This document shows positions 25,299-35,900 of a stretch of DNA of 64,000 bases, in pieces (position 1 is the stretch's first letter; each line of letters begins with the position of its first letter). The notes under the pieces were generated by a model. That model did not search any database, had not been told where the DNA came from, and saw only the letters and a list, made by a program, of their open reading frames with translations. The stretch is from Uloborus plumipes. Taxonomy: Eukaryota; Arthropoda; Arachnida; Araneae; Uloboridae. The stretch spans positions 1 through 64,000 of the forward strand of contig JAXGGA010000469.1 of NCBI GenBank assembly GCA_038373865.1. The letters are read 5' to 3'. A program made the position numbers and the translations under genes.

Positions 25299-26703
25299 TT
25301 GTTTTTGCATTAAGTTGATAATATTTGCCTCTATTAACTCCGGAACACGTGTATGCTGCTTTACTGATAATTTGTGCATTGATGCGTTGTTTTACGTTAC
25401 TTTACTTTCTAAGCTCGAGTGTATTTACTTAGTTCTTATCTCTTCTTCTTTCATTTCAAAACGGTTTTTCTGCTGTAGATGCATTTGTTGTCTGTCTTAT
25501 GTAAGTAAAATGTGGTAGTCATCATTTATAAAGTATTCTAAAGCTTTAAAAAAAAATTCATAAACCGGTAAGTTTTCAAGCATAAGTTTCAAACTTCTAC
25601 TTAAGATAGCCAGAAAAATATCTGAATTTTTGAGCCAACACTAAGTGACTAAGACATAGGGAAGTCTAAAAGACCCAGTGGTATTTTTGCAGAAGAGAGA
25701 TTTCAATGGATATCGTACGTGAACTGTATTTAGAAAGCTTAAAACAGCCTGAATGGAATTCTTAACAGATACTTGGATAGATATTTTTCTGCCTAACAGG
25801 TATTAAACAGATATATCTAAAATATTTTCTTTTGCATTGATGCAGTGATTTTAGAAAGGTTAAAGTTATAATTCTTAGTAAATGGTTTCGTGTAAGTATT
25901 TGGGCAATTTCACAGGAAAAAAACTGACCGTTATACAGTATTTCGTCACAGTCCGTGTAAATTATTTATTGTTAGAGAAATCTTCCAACTAAGTTATTGT
26001 TGCTTTTTAAGCTGATCTTTTTTTGCGTAATTGAATCTTGAAAAATAATTTTAGTTAATGTTTTAAAACTAAAAAAACGTGGTAACTAAATGACAGTATA
26101 GTACAGCAACATGTCAGTCAGCTAACCTGTTTTAACATTTTTTTTTTTTTTTTTCGTCATCCAAAGAATATTTTGTGAATTCAACTACGACATTAAATTT
26201 AGCTTAAAAAACAATAAATCAGCGAAAACGATTTTTAAAATAATGTGTATTTTGCGCAAAATATGACAAAAAAATTATGGTTTTTCTTCAGAAATGTCAA
26301 TTAGTTACCAGTGAAAGTGCCCATTATTGAAATGTTACCGGATGTGTTAAGTAGCCGTATATCTTTTAAACACATTAAAAACCGCACGGCATTGACGCAT
26401 TGGTAATTGTTGGAAGTTTATGTTTTCATTCTTTTATTTGCGAGATACATAGCTTCAAGATAAAGTAATTTATCCAAAAAAAAATATCTATGTTAAACGA
26501 AGGAATTCTTAGATGTTCTTCAAATGCAAACATAGTATCTCGTTATAATTTAACGACATAAATACGGAAATTAGAAATCAATACCGAACTCAACGTGAAC
26601 CTTTAATTTCCACTCAACATTGTTTATTAATACGGCTGTAACTTAAGACTGTATAAATGAGCATAAATAAGTCTGCTATTATTATAATAATGCGAATCAT
26701 TTT
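25299..26703. other. No gene seen; AT-rich
   Basis: No feature is supported. Poly-T of 18 bases at about 26137-26154. Open frames are short and Cys/Phe-rich, as expected by chance in this composition. Confidence 0.5.
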
Positions 26704-27003
26704 TCAGGATGTTTTATGATTAGAGTAACACAACAAAAAAAGAGAACTATGAAGTTTACAGATAAAATTAAAATTTGATGGAAGCAATTTTTTATTCATA
26801 CCAGTGCAAAGTGTGATATAAAGCATAAGTGCCCCTAAGCCTACTGCTTTATACCCGAGCTTTGCCTCAAAATTTTTGAGTTGTACCGTACCAAGTGCGG
26901 TCTCTCTCTGGTGTTCTAATTTCACATTAGCTACCAGCTTTTGTTGACTCTCTTTGCTCGAAAAGAGGATTTTATCCTCCAGCTCTTTTAATTCTTAGTC
27001 CAT
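26704..27003 (-). pseudogene. Coding relic: coiled-coil plus hydrophobic segment, unknown protein
   Basis: From an ATG at 27003 the frame reads Met-Asp, an immediate stop, then ELKELEDKILFSSKESQQKL, VKLEHQRETALGTVQL and NFEAKLGYKAVGLGALMLY, ending at 26704. The charged, heptad-like stretch followed by a glycine/leucine-rich hydrophobic segment is much more protein-like than the chance frames elsewhere in the window. The local DNA is also richer in GC. The early in-frame stop suggests a pseudogene, or an internal exon whose true start lies elsewhere. The last 20 or so residues look like read-through into AT-rich DNA. I do not recognise the family. A transposon-borne accessory gene or a processed pseudogene are both possible. 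Confidence 0.35.
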
Positions 27004-27285
27004 GCTGATGAGTGCATAATAAGCACGAAACTGCAGTCCATGGATCGAATAAACGAGCTGGTGGTGTATTGCAGTCTGATAGTTTATACAAGAGATGGAG
27101 TAGTTCTTATCTCATGTTGGACCACTTATAGAACGCGTCATCAAAAATATTTAAAATTGCATTTATGTTATTACTAGGAGGTGCTCAGACATATAATATA
27201 AAATCTTTAAATTATCTTTTTTTTTTAATTCAGGCTGTCCTTTGAATAGGACAACGGTCCAATGCACTACATAAATTTCAAAATT

Positions 27286-27510
27286 TTAACATACCGTCCT
27301 TGGAAAATAATTAAGAGTGAAACTTTGGAAAAAGCAGTCTAAACAAAGTCTAACATTGTATTTTTGGCATATAGTAGTGGATTTTTGCTTACAATTTTTC
27401 CATTGGCTTCTTCTTTGACGACCATCAACATTTTTTACTAAAATATGCTCATTGTTGAGATGAAGACGTTCTTTGATATTTTGCAGCAAACTGCACAGCA
27501 AGTTTTTCAC
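27286..27510 (-). pseudogene. Probable piggyBac-type transposase C-terminal zinc-binding relic
   Basis: The frame contains DGRQRRSQWKNCKQKSTTIC and then QKYNVRLCLDCF. Spacing and words resemble the C-terminal cysteine-rich domain of piggyBac/PGBD transposases (typically RRC..C..K.RT.Y.C..C.V.LC..CF). Here Cys positions are partly replaced (Ser and Tyr where Cys is expected), so zinc binding is probably lost. No catalytic DDD region could be read upstream. The matching upstream frame is broken by stops near 27540-27590. The identification is by motif memory only and could be wrong. The neighbouring relic at 26704-27003 is in the same orientation. Confidence 0.4.
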
Positions 27511-28008
27511 TCAATGGTGGTGTATGACAATTTGTTAAAGAGTCATCTATTTCTTCTTCGCTGCAACTAAATCAAGTTCAGGAAGAATAATAACTACTTC
27601 CGGATTATCAATTTCATTAGAAATTTGTTTGCCATTTTTTTTTTAAATTCTTATTAAAATTTTCTCAAAATTTCACATTTCATTTCAGAAACATTTTAAA
27701 GCAACCTAAAAAGCAAAAGGGTCATTCCATGTCAAGTGATCCAACGTTTTTAACCTTACATTTTTGTATTTCTTTTAAATTTGGCTCATCAATTGTACCC
27801 CTTGAGGTTATCAAAAGTCTCAATTTTTAGATTTTTATCTCTATTATTTTTTCATTTATGAGACTTCGAACTTTGGAAAAACCCTCATTTTTCCATGGTT
27901 AAGGGAAGATAAAAGGGGCCATAACTCGGCACCAAATACAGGTAGAACGATTTGGTAAGTAGCATTTTAAAGTACGTTAGTTGCCGCTTAATCTGATATG
28001 CAACATGA

Positions 28009-28698
28009 GGGTGGAGCGAAAAAAACAAAGTTTTTATTTTCGAATCGTAATAGTGAGGAAAAGTTGCGATTGGTGAAGAGTTACAAAACAAAACAAACAT
28101 TTTTGAAATCGGATAATATCTTCCGTTCCCGCAACGAGCCTGAAATTTTGAAAAAATGAAAATTTTCATGCGTTTTTAGCGATTTTTTAAAATTTTTGTT
28201 TTAATGTTTTATTTTAATGCTCTTGGACAGAAAAGTTACGTTTGGTGAAGCCTTCTGAAATTTTGAAAAATATATTGAAATCGAATAATACCTTCTGATC
28301 CAGGAACAAGCCAGAAAAACCAAAAAATTATAAAACTTCAGCTTTTTTTGGGGTGATGAAAAAAAATTAGAAAAAAATGTTCTCATTTTTTTTTCTTTTT
28401 TACCCGGTATCATAGCGTAAAGCCTTTTAAAAAGCACTATATTACTCTTAAACATTAATTTTTTTCTTGATTTTTCAGGTATCTTCTAAACATGCAAAAC
28501 TACCAAACAAAAATTTTAAAAAATCGCTAAAAACACATGAAAATTTTCATTTTTTCAAAATTTCAGGCTCGTTGCGGGAACGGAAGATATTATCCGATTT
28601 CAAAAATTTTTGTTTTGTTTTGTAACTCTTCACCAATCGCAACTTTTCCGCACTATTACGATTCGAAAATAAAAACTTTGTTTTTTTGCTCCACCCTA
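28009..28698. mobile_element. 690-bp foldback inserted in the left arm of the large palindrome
   Basis: Termini GGGTGGAGC and GCTCCACCC. The arms (28009-28205 and 28505-28698) share CGTTCCCGCAACGAGCCTGA and its inverse. The right arm of the surrounding palindrome preserves the empty site (GCAACATGACTAAT read on the same strand), and here ATGA is present on both sides (28005-28008 and 28699-28702). A 4-bp target duplication is therefore likely, although 3 bp cannot be excluded. The central part (28206-28504) is not palindromic. It is non-coding. Confidence 0.82.
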
Positions 28699-28989
28699 AT
28701 GACTAATTTGATAAAAATTTTCATTTTCAAAAAATGAAATTTAAATTTCAAATTTAAATTTCTCAAAAAAACATGTAATGAATTTTTTTGAAAAAATTCT
28801 CAAAAATTCTTGTATATTTTATCTATGTTTGTACAAATTTTTAAATTGGGATCTCAATGGGATCTTATTTTTTTGAATTTTTGAATAAAACTGTATAGGA
28901 AAAAAGTGATATTTTTTAGATTCTATTTATTTAAATACTAAGTTCTCTTGCTTGTGATGGTCTAAAAAGGAGCAAACAAACATGAATAT

Positions 28990-29545
28990 ATTTAAAGTGA
29001 GCTAGCATGAGCTTATAGATTTGTCAGGTTCACCCCCTCCCCCCTTCCATCCCCGCACAACCACTCTTTTTTAATTCAAAACTGTTCAAAATGTTAAACA
29101 AAAAAAAAAAAAAAACTCTTTGATACAAAATGAATAGCAAACTTATTCAAAGTTGGTAAATGGGTTTTCTTACAACTAGACGAAGTATCCCTTCCTCCAC
29201 CCAAATATACCATTAACGCTGTACTATTATGACATCTAACCTGGGGATTGAATTGACTATTATTTTTACTCTAGGTAAGTGAGCTAGAATTAACTTGTAA
29301 AATTGGTCAGCTCCCCCACCTTTCCTTCCCAACCCAACCATTCTTTCCCCCAAACTGTTTCAAATGCTAAAAAAAATCCTTTTTGATACAAAATGAACAG
29401 TAAACTTTTTTAAAGTTGGTAAATGGGTTTCCTTATAACAAGGCAAAGTAAAACCCTTCCCCCACCCAAATATACCATTAACGCTACACTAACATGACGT
29501 CTCACCTGGGTATTGATTTGAGGATTATTTTCCCCCTATGTATAT
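28990..29545. repeat. Imperfect tandem duplication, period about 282 bp
   Basis: GTGAGCTAG occurs at 28997 and again at 29279. Each is followed by the same order of blocks: a C-rich stretch, CAAAACTGTT or CAAACTGTTTCAAATG, GATACAAAATGAA, AAAGTTGGTAAATGGGTTT, and ACCCAAATATACCATTAACG. The right arm of the palindrome has only one copy (32130-32400), so the duplication happened in the left arm after the palindrome formed, or one copy was lost on the right. Confidence 0.8.
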
Positions 29546-29828
29546 ATTGTTTTTCAGACGAAGTGTTTCTTTTTTCAATCCGACCTTCACAAAGTGTACT
29601 TCCATTTAAAATCTGAATTTAAACTTATGATTAATTTCATCCCCTCCCACAGCACCAATCTTCAATTTTGGATGAAGAAAAGAAACAGTTCGCCCCAAGA
29701 TCATAGCAAACAGCAAAATAGCACTGTTTCCCCTTGTTCTAATAATGTTTTCCCATTATTTTCACACAAAACTGAAAAGAAATCAAAGTATCAGGTTATA
29801 TGTCAGTCCCCATCACTGCCTTTCCTTT

Positions 29829-30147
29829 CTCTTATTGGATAAAGCTCATGATGAGCTAATAGGAAAGAGTAACAAACAGAACAAACTGAAACACTACCAA
29901 ACATCAGTAGAGACTAAGGCTTTGAAATGGGGTTAGGCGAGATGATAAAAAAAAAAAAAGTTTGGAGCGGGAAGGTAGGGTAAGGGGAGGAGCAATCTGT
30001 AAAGAAGTTAAACAACATGTGAGGTAAAAGCAGTGTTTGTTTAATGTATGTATATAGATATATCTTGCTGCATTACTTTCCTTTACAACAAGATGAAAAA
30101 GAACACAAACAATTAAAAAAATTAAATAACAGTTGCACACCAGATAA
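29829..30147. other. Unpaired core of the large palindrome; no gene seen
   Basis: This 320-bp stretch has no inverted counterpart and would be the loop of the folded structure. It contains a small hairpin near 29848-29866 (AGCTCATGATGAGCT) and a G/A-rich stretch around 29941-29990. Short frames on either strand have no recognisable content. Confidence 0.6.
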
Positions 30148-30488
30148 TGTGGAAAGATAGTTATGGGGACACAGACATATGATCTGATATTTTGATTTAT
30201 TTTCAGTTTTGTGCGAAAAGAATAGAAAAAACGATGAGAACAGTGCTATTTTGCTGTTTGCTATTATCTTGGGGCGACCCATTTATTTCCTCACTTCAAA
30301 ATTGAAGATTGGTGCTGGGGTAGGAGATGAAATGAATCAAAAAGTTAAATTTCAGATATTGAATGGAAGATGGAAGTACACTTTGAAGTTCGGATCGAAA
30401 AGAAACACTTCGTCTGAAAAACAATACATATACCTAGGGTGAAAATAATCCTCAATTCAATCCCGAGGTTGGACGTCATATTAGTATA

Positions 30489-32126
30489 GGGCCATTCCAT
30501 GAAAAGTCAAATCAATTGGTCAAAAATTCATATTGAAGTTATGTTGCTATGTTATACATCAGTTTAAAGCTTAAGATGTATATTTTAAGAATCCTGCATT
30601 GGTTTTTTGGTGAGAGTTAGAATAATACTTGTTTTCTTAGTTGGAACTACGATATTCACGAACTTGTAAAACTCAGAAAAAAGAACACATTTTCAAATGC
30701 ATATTTCTCATCGAAAAAAAATAACTACTTGTAGCACAATTTTAACTACTAAGACGGTACTATAATAATATGCATTCATTAATTTCTTTTAAATTGATCT
30801 AAACGGTGTAATTGAAGTTTGAAAAAAAGAAGTTTGATGTTACGTCTGTAACAAAAAAGAAGCAAAAGTTGTCATTACGTCCTAAAAAATCAAAATTTAA
30901 AAAAACCCTTAATGGTTCTTTTGGCAAATTCTTAGAGTAATTGCCTACCATAGTTAAAAATACTGCAACTGATTTAGTTTTTAAATTAATACTGTTACAG
31001 ACGTAACATTTCGGACATAACAAATGGCTCTATGTTACGTCTGTAGCAAAAGTAAATTTCCAATTAAATAGGTAAAAAGCACAGGATGAGCAATACATGT
31101 ATATAGCATAATATGGTACGAGTACTAAAGTTTCTGGTATTCTGATTTTGAAATTTTTAATTATGTCGGCATGTAATTGAAATTTGTTTGCGAAAATGCC
31201 GTTCGAATTTCGAAAATGTCGGACGAAAAAGGACACATTTTTTCATTCAAAAAAAAAAAAAAATATATATCAAAATTGACCAACTGTCACCAAGAAGGTT
31301 AAATTTTAGTTTGGTACTAGTATTCTGCTATATCATCCATCATTTTCAAATTTTTAAGTTCTCCTGAGACCAATCACTGATTCCAGGCAGGAATTTACTT
31401 TTCCCGATTTTTTTATGTAGCAGCCCCATTATGCATTAATTTTAAGAATACAAATAAATAAATTTGTGTGAAGGCCCTTCTAAACTTTTCTTGTGTCAAT
31501 CTTTCTTGGAAATAATTGTCTTAAGATGCATTAATTTATTGTTACATATTGACATATCGGCATATGCTCTCAACTCCCCCAGACTTACCCAAATTTTCTA
31601 AAACCGATACAGTATAACTTAAAATATTCAAATAATGTGTTAATTAATGCTACTGTATTGTTTTAGCACAAAAATCTTTGTTTATTCCTGCTTTAAAATA
31701 CTGTTTTCTACTTTCAAATCAGAGATGTTACGTCTGTAACACCACTTTGTTTCGTCCGTAACAAGTTTATGAACTTTTTCCACAAATTCGGCAGTCAAAA
31801 TCCACACAATCTTTATGGTTTTAGAAAGCTTTAAGTCTCTAGAACACGTATTAAAAAAAAGTTCAAAATTTCCGTATAATTCAGAGGAATATTGTAAGTT
31901 GTATGACATAGTCGAGTTTTTGCTATTTTGTGAATTACGTCTGTAACAGGCAGTTTTTAATTTCTGTATTTTTTTGTAATTAAGCAATATGCACGCAAAT
32001 TTAATGTAGCATAAACATCATCAAGTTACACTACAGGAAAAAAAAATGAAGACTTTCATCAGCCTAAACCAGAATTATTTGTGTTCAAAGTCTGCGATTG
32101 TTACGTCTGTAACGATGGAATTGCCC
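30489..32126. mobile_element. 1638-bp DNA element with GTTACGTCTGTAAC repeats, inserted in the right arm
   Basis: Terminal inverted repeats GGGCCATTCCATG and CGATGGAATTGCCC. It is flanked on both sides by TATA (30485-30488 and 32127-32130). The left arm of the palindrome shows the uninterrupted counterpart, so this is a true insertion with a 4-bp TATA (or a TA plus terminal TA) duplication. Inside are six copies of the near-palindromic word GTTACGTCTGTAAC, one of them 13 bp from the right terminus. Minus-strand open frames of 68-101 codons contain Val-Thr-Asp-Val-Thr from the repeat, and I see no transposase domain. Its terminal GGGYCATTCCATG is shared with the surrounding element. Confidence 0.85.
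30839..32113. repeat. Six dispersed copies of GTTACGTCTGTAAC
   Basis: Copies start at 30839, 30994 (inverted orientation, GTTACAGACGTAAC), 31034 (one change), 31727, 31934 (first base changed) and 32100. A weaker copy (TTTCGTCCGTAAC) is at 31751. The GTTAC and GTAAC halves are complementary around GTCT, so each word is a small hairpin or a dimeric protein-binding site. Dispersed subterminal repeats of this kind are known in several DNA transposon superfamilies as transposase-binding sites. Applying that here is inference. Confidence 0.85.
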
Positions 32127-32906
32127 TATAGTGTGAGTGGTATATTTGGGTGGGGAGAGGGATACTTCGTCTAGTTATAAGGGAACCAATTTACCAACTT
32201 TAAATAAGTTTACTATGAATTTTGTATCAAAGAGTTTTTTTTTTTTTTTTTTACATTTTGAACAGTTTTGAAAAAAAAGAAGGATTGTGCGGGGGAGGGA
32301 GGGGGGGATGAGCCTGACAAATCTATAAGCTCATGCCAGCTCACTTTAAACATATTTATGTTTATTTACTACTTTTTAGACCATCACAAGCCAGACAACT
32401 TAGTATTTAAATAAATAGAATCTAAAAAATATCATTTTTTTCCTATACAGTTTTATTCAAAAATTCAAAAAAATATGATCCCATTGAGATCCCAATCTAA
32501 AAATTTGTACACACATAGATAAAATACACAACAATTTGAGATTTTTTTTTAAAATTCATTATGTGTTTTTTGAGAAATTTAAATTTGAAATTTAAATTTC
32601 ATTTTTTGAAAATGAAAATTTTTATCAAATTAGTCATGTTGCATATCAGATTAAGCGGCAACTAACGTACTTTAAAGTGCTATTTACCAAATCGTTCTAT
32701 CTATATTTGGTGCCGAGTTATGGTCCCTTTTATCTTCCCTTATCCATGGAAAAACGAGGGTTTTTCCAAAGTTCAAAGCCTCATAAATGAAAAAATAATA
32801 GAGATAAAAATCTAAATATTGAGACTTTTACTTACCTCAAGGGGTACAATTGATGAGCCAAATTTGAAAGAAATACAAAAATTTAAGGTAAAATTTTTCT
32901 CAGATT

Positions 32907-32941
32907 TTGGATCACTTGACGTGGAATGTCAAGTGATCCAA
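32907..32941. repeat. Perfect terminal hairpin of the large palindrome
   Basis: TTGGATCACTTGAC and GTCAAGTGATCCAA form a perfect 14-bp stem around the 7-base loop GTGGAAT. The left terminus of the palindrome (27719-27748) has only one copy of the TCAAGTGATCCAA word, so the right boundary carries an extra inverted copy. Confidence 0.85.
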
Positions 32942-35900
32942 ATGATACACATCAATCTAAGAGGAATTCTAAAAGAATGGTCTCCCCCAAAGAGAACAGG
33001 TGTACAGGTACAAAAGATCTCATGCAATACAAATCTTAACATGTACAATATAATACTAGGGGGGAAGCCTGTCAATCAATCGACAGCCCTTCCACCGGAA
33101 AACACCACCCACTTGATCTTGTTTTATTATTATTGGTGGTGGGTTTTTTTAGTTGCATACGTTTATTTGGTTCGCCCTGATGTTTTTTTTTTTTTTTTTT
33201 TAAATGAATTACCCTTCCTTATCATATCTTTGAAAACAATATAATATCAGAAAAAGCAGAAATGCTGCCATGGTGCATTTTGTTAATCAAGCTGAGATCC
33301 TTTTTTTAAAATGGAACCGTTCAACCGTGTTAGGTGCGACATTCGATGGAATTTGAATCATGTGAAAGTAAGGGTAGGTATTAGACTGTTGTCCTTTTTT
33401 CAGGACACCTGTATAATTCGTTATATAAATCTAGAAAATATAACTGTTTTCTTTAATATTTTCTTTCATATCTATCCTTCTACTTTAACAATAATTCCAT
33501 TAATTCATTCTTAAACTAAATGTTTAATTTTAAATTAATCATTAAAAAATCATGTTTTTTAAGTAATATTTAAAATAAATATTTCTCAACTTAAATGTAA
33601 TTTAACTGTAATTTTTTTTTGGATATTATGCACATGCTCATCAAAAAAGGTTTGCGACAAAGTTTACATAAAGCGGTCGTTCCATTTGCTATTACTACCT
33701 CTTTATTTTAGCTGTAACTGGAATTGAAAAAAAAAATGTCCTGCATAATTCTTTTTTTTTTTTTTTTTGTATATCAGTAGTTAAATTTTTTTGTCAAAAA
33801 GACGCTATTGAATAAACACCAAAAGTGATAAAACATTTATAAACACTTAATGGCTCTTTATGTAACATTCGCATTGTATTCCAGTACAACATATTTTTTA
33901 TTTAAAAAAAAAATGTTTTTTTTTTCTGTTTTTCAGTGTCCAAAATGGCAGACTAGATATTTTTTAACATTCAAGTTATTTTTTATTGGTGCAAAGCAAC
34001 TTTTTATGCAACTTGTAAGTGCTATCCAAAAGTGAATTTTCAAAAAAAACTTTTTCCGGCTCACTTTAGTATGCACTCAGCTAGTAAATAATGAGGAACC
34101 ATTGTACTGTCCCCTTTAGAAAGAAACAAACATTTGTTTGTGAGCATTAATGTCTCTTTGCTTGAAAAAGCTTGAAGTTCGATAAAGCAAAACACAGCTT
34201 ACTAGCTTAAATTCGGATCAACCACTTTCAATTTTTAAACTTAACTCTTTTCTTGTATTATACTATCTGTTTAAAACTATTGTTCAAAATGTAGCCATTT
34301 TTTCCACATGTACAGCAGCAGTCTTCACCCGTTACCTACCTATGCTTCTTAATGTCTTCTCAAAAAGCAGTTTCGTAAGCGTAGAGAGAGAAATGGCTGT
34401 TACAAATACATTGAATACATTTATTTTATTCCATTCAAGCAGAAACTAAGTGAACAAAACCAAACAGTTACTCAAAACTCAATTTCTTGTTTATCCCTAA
34501 CAGATTTTTTTCACAGAATTTTTTTCTAAAAAAATGTCCTAAATCGCAGGCACACGGCTGATATTTTTCAAAGAAATGAGCATATATTTTCCAAAAACTG
34601 ACTTTCAACAGTAGAACAGGTGCGCTTGGCATTGCATTTCTTTAAAATTTAAAGATGAATACTGGTTGGCAAGAGTCATTTTGTGGGTATGCGCTTTATT
34701 TCAGAAACAATGAGCTGCATAAGATAGCTATTCCATCACAACCGAGCGATTGTATTTTGAAACCGAGAACTTTGGAATAGTGATTTCGTAAGCATTTTAT
34801 ACGAGTGACTGAATGTAAACGTACAGGTCGATTATATATATATTTTTTGAAAATACAGAAGCAGCTACATAGCAGCTACGGATCAGCAGATACATAGTAA
34901 AAAATAAAAATAAATAAAGCAATTATTTGAAAAAAAGACATGATAAGATACAAACTGTCAGGGAAAATTTCAAAGTACGTTACGATTGATATAGATAAAA
35001 TGTGGTCCAAAGGAAAATTCCCAAATGTATATGATATGCAGAAAGAGGATCTAAATTGGTTCGGCATATCTGCTGAGCCAGTTGAACTAAAATTTCAAAC
35101 AATATTGTTTTTAGGTACGTGTTTTAAATTGTGATGATTTAAGTCCGTTAAATTATTGCCCGTGTCTCACAAAAGCCTTTTCGTATCTTTATTTACTTCA
35201 TTTCCAATTTTCATCTGAGTTCCGTTTTAGTAAACATATAAGGAATTGAATGAATTTACTGTAGATGGCAGAACTATGCAGAATTTTTCTTCAGTAAATC
35301 TTGTTTATGTGTGTAAAGTAGTTTTTCATGTGGAAAAGGCAATATATAATTTTTATTACCTAACAAAATGTTTACTGAATCTAATGCTTGTACATCTGAC
35401 AATTATTTTTTATTTGATTTTAATACTTTAAAAATTCAAAGTAAACATGCAATGAAATCGTTCACACTTAGTTTGTATAATATTTTTCCTAACTTTCACC
35501 TTCCCTCCTCCTACTTCCTAGTCATTTCTCACATACTAATGAATTTACACGAAATAAATTACTGTGTACCTTTATGTTCATTTTCTGCCAAAAAAATAAT
35601 AAAAGAAAATCAAAGTAGATCAATATTTATCGTTTTTTAAATATTTTTAACAGCACAGTGCTCACGGTTATGGTTACAGTGAGAGTGTACTGATTTTTTT
35701 TTTTTTTTTTTTTGACAATATCAATTTTTTTTTCCGTCTGGTGTAAACTTGGAAAAAAAATCATCATAAGGGGACAATTAAGAATACGAGAAAGGTGCAG
35801 CTTTGTTTGACTAACTTTGTATAACCCCTAGAAATGCTATATTACAGTATGTATCTTGTGGTTAAGCAATTCTAGTTCTTGATTTAGCTATTATTTCTAT

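Larger units (their letters stand above)
27719..32928. mobile_element. 5.2-kb compound palindrome (foldback element with nested insertions)
   Basis: The left part (27719-29828) and the right part (30148-32928) are inverted copies of each other around a 320-bp unmatched core (29829-30147). The left terminus reads GGGTCATTCCATGTCAAGTG. The right terminus, inverted, begins CATTCCACGTCAAGTG and lacks the outer GGGT. The arms differ by two insertions (28009-28698 and 30489-32126) and a 282-bp tandem duplication in the left arm (about 28990-29545). Removing these, plus one copy of each short flanking repeat, leaves about 1134 and 1139 bp. That agreement supports the reconstruction of an original foldback of roughly 2.6 kb. 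No transposase is encoded. The superfamily is unassigned. Confidence 0.88.

Noticed and set aside
33058..33112. Fourth copy of the hAT-type MITE (CACCGGAAAACACCACC)
   Set aside because: Only a short central word is shared. Termini and target duplication are absent.
32819..33244. 141-codon plus-strand open frame
   Set aside because: It crosses the right end of the large palindrome and runs into poly-T. Its first part is shared with the inverted arm, so it is not a gene.
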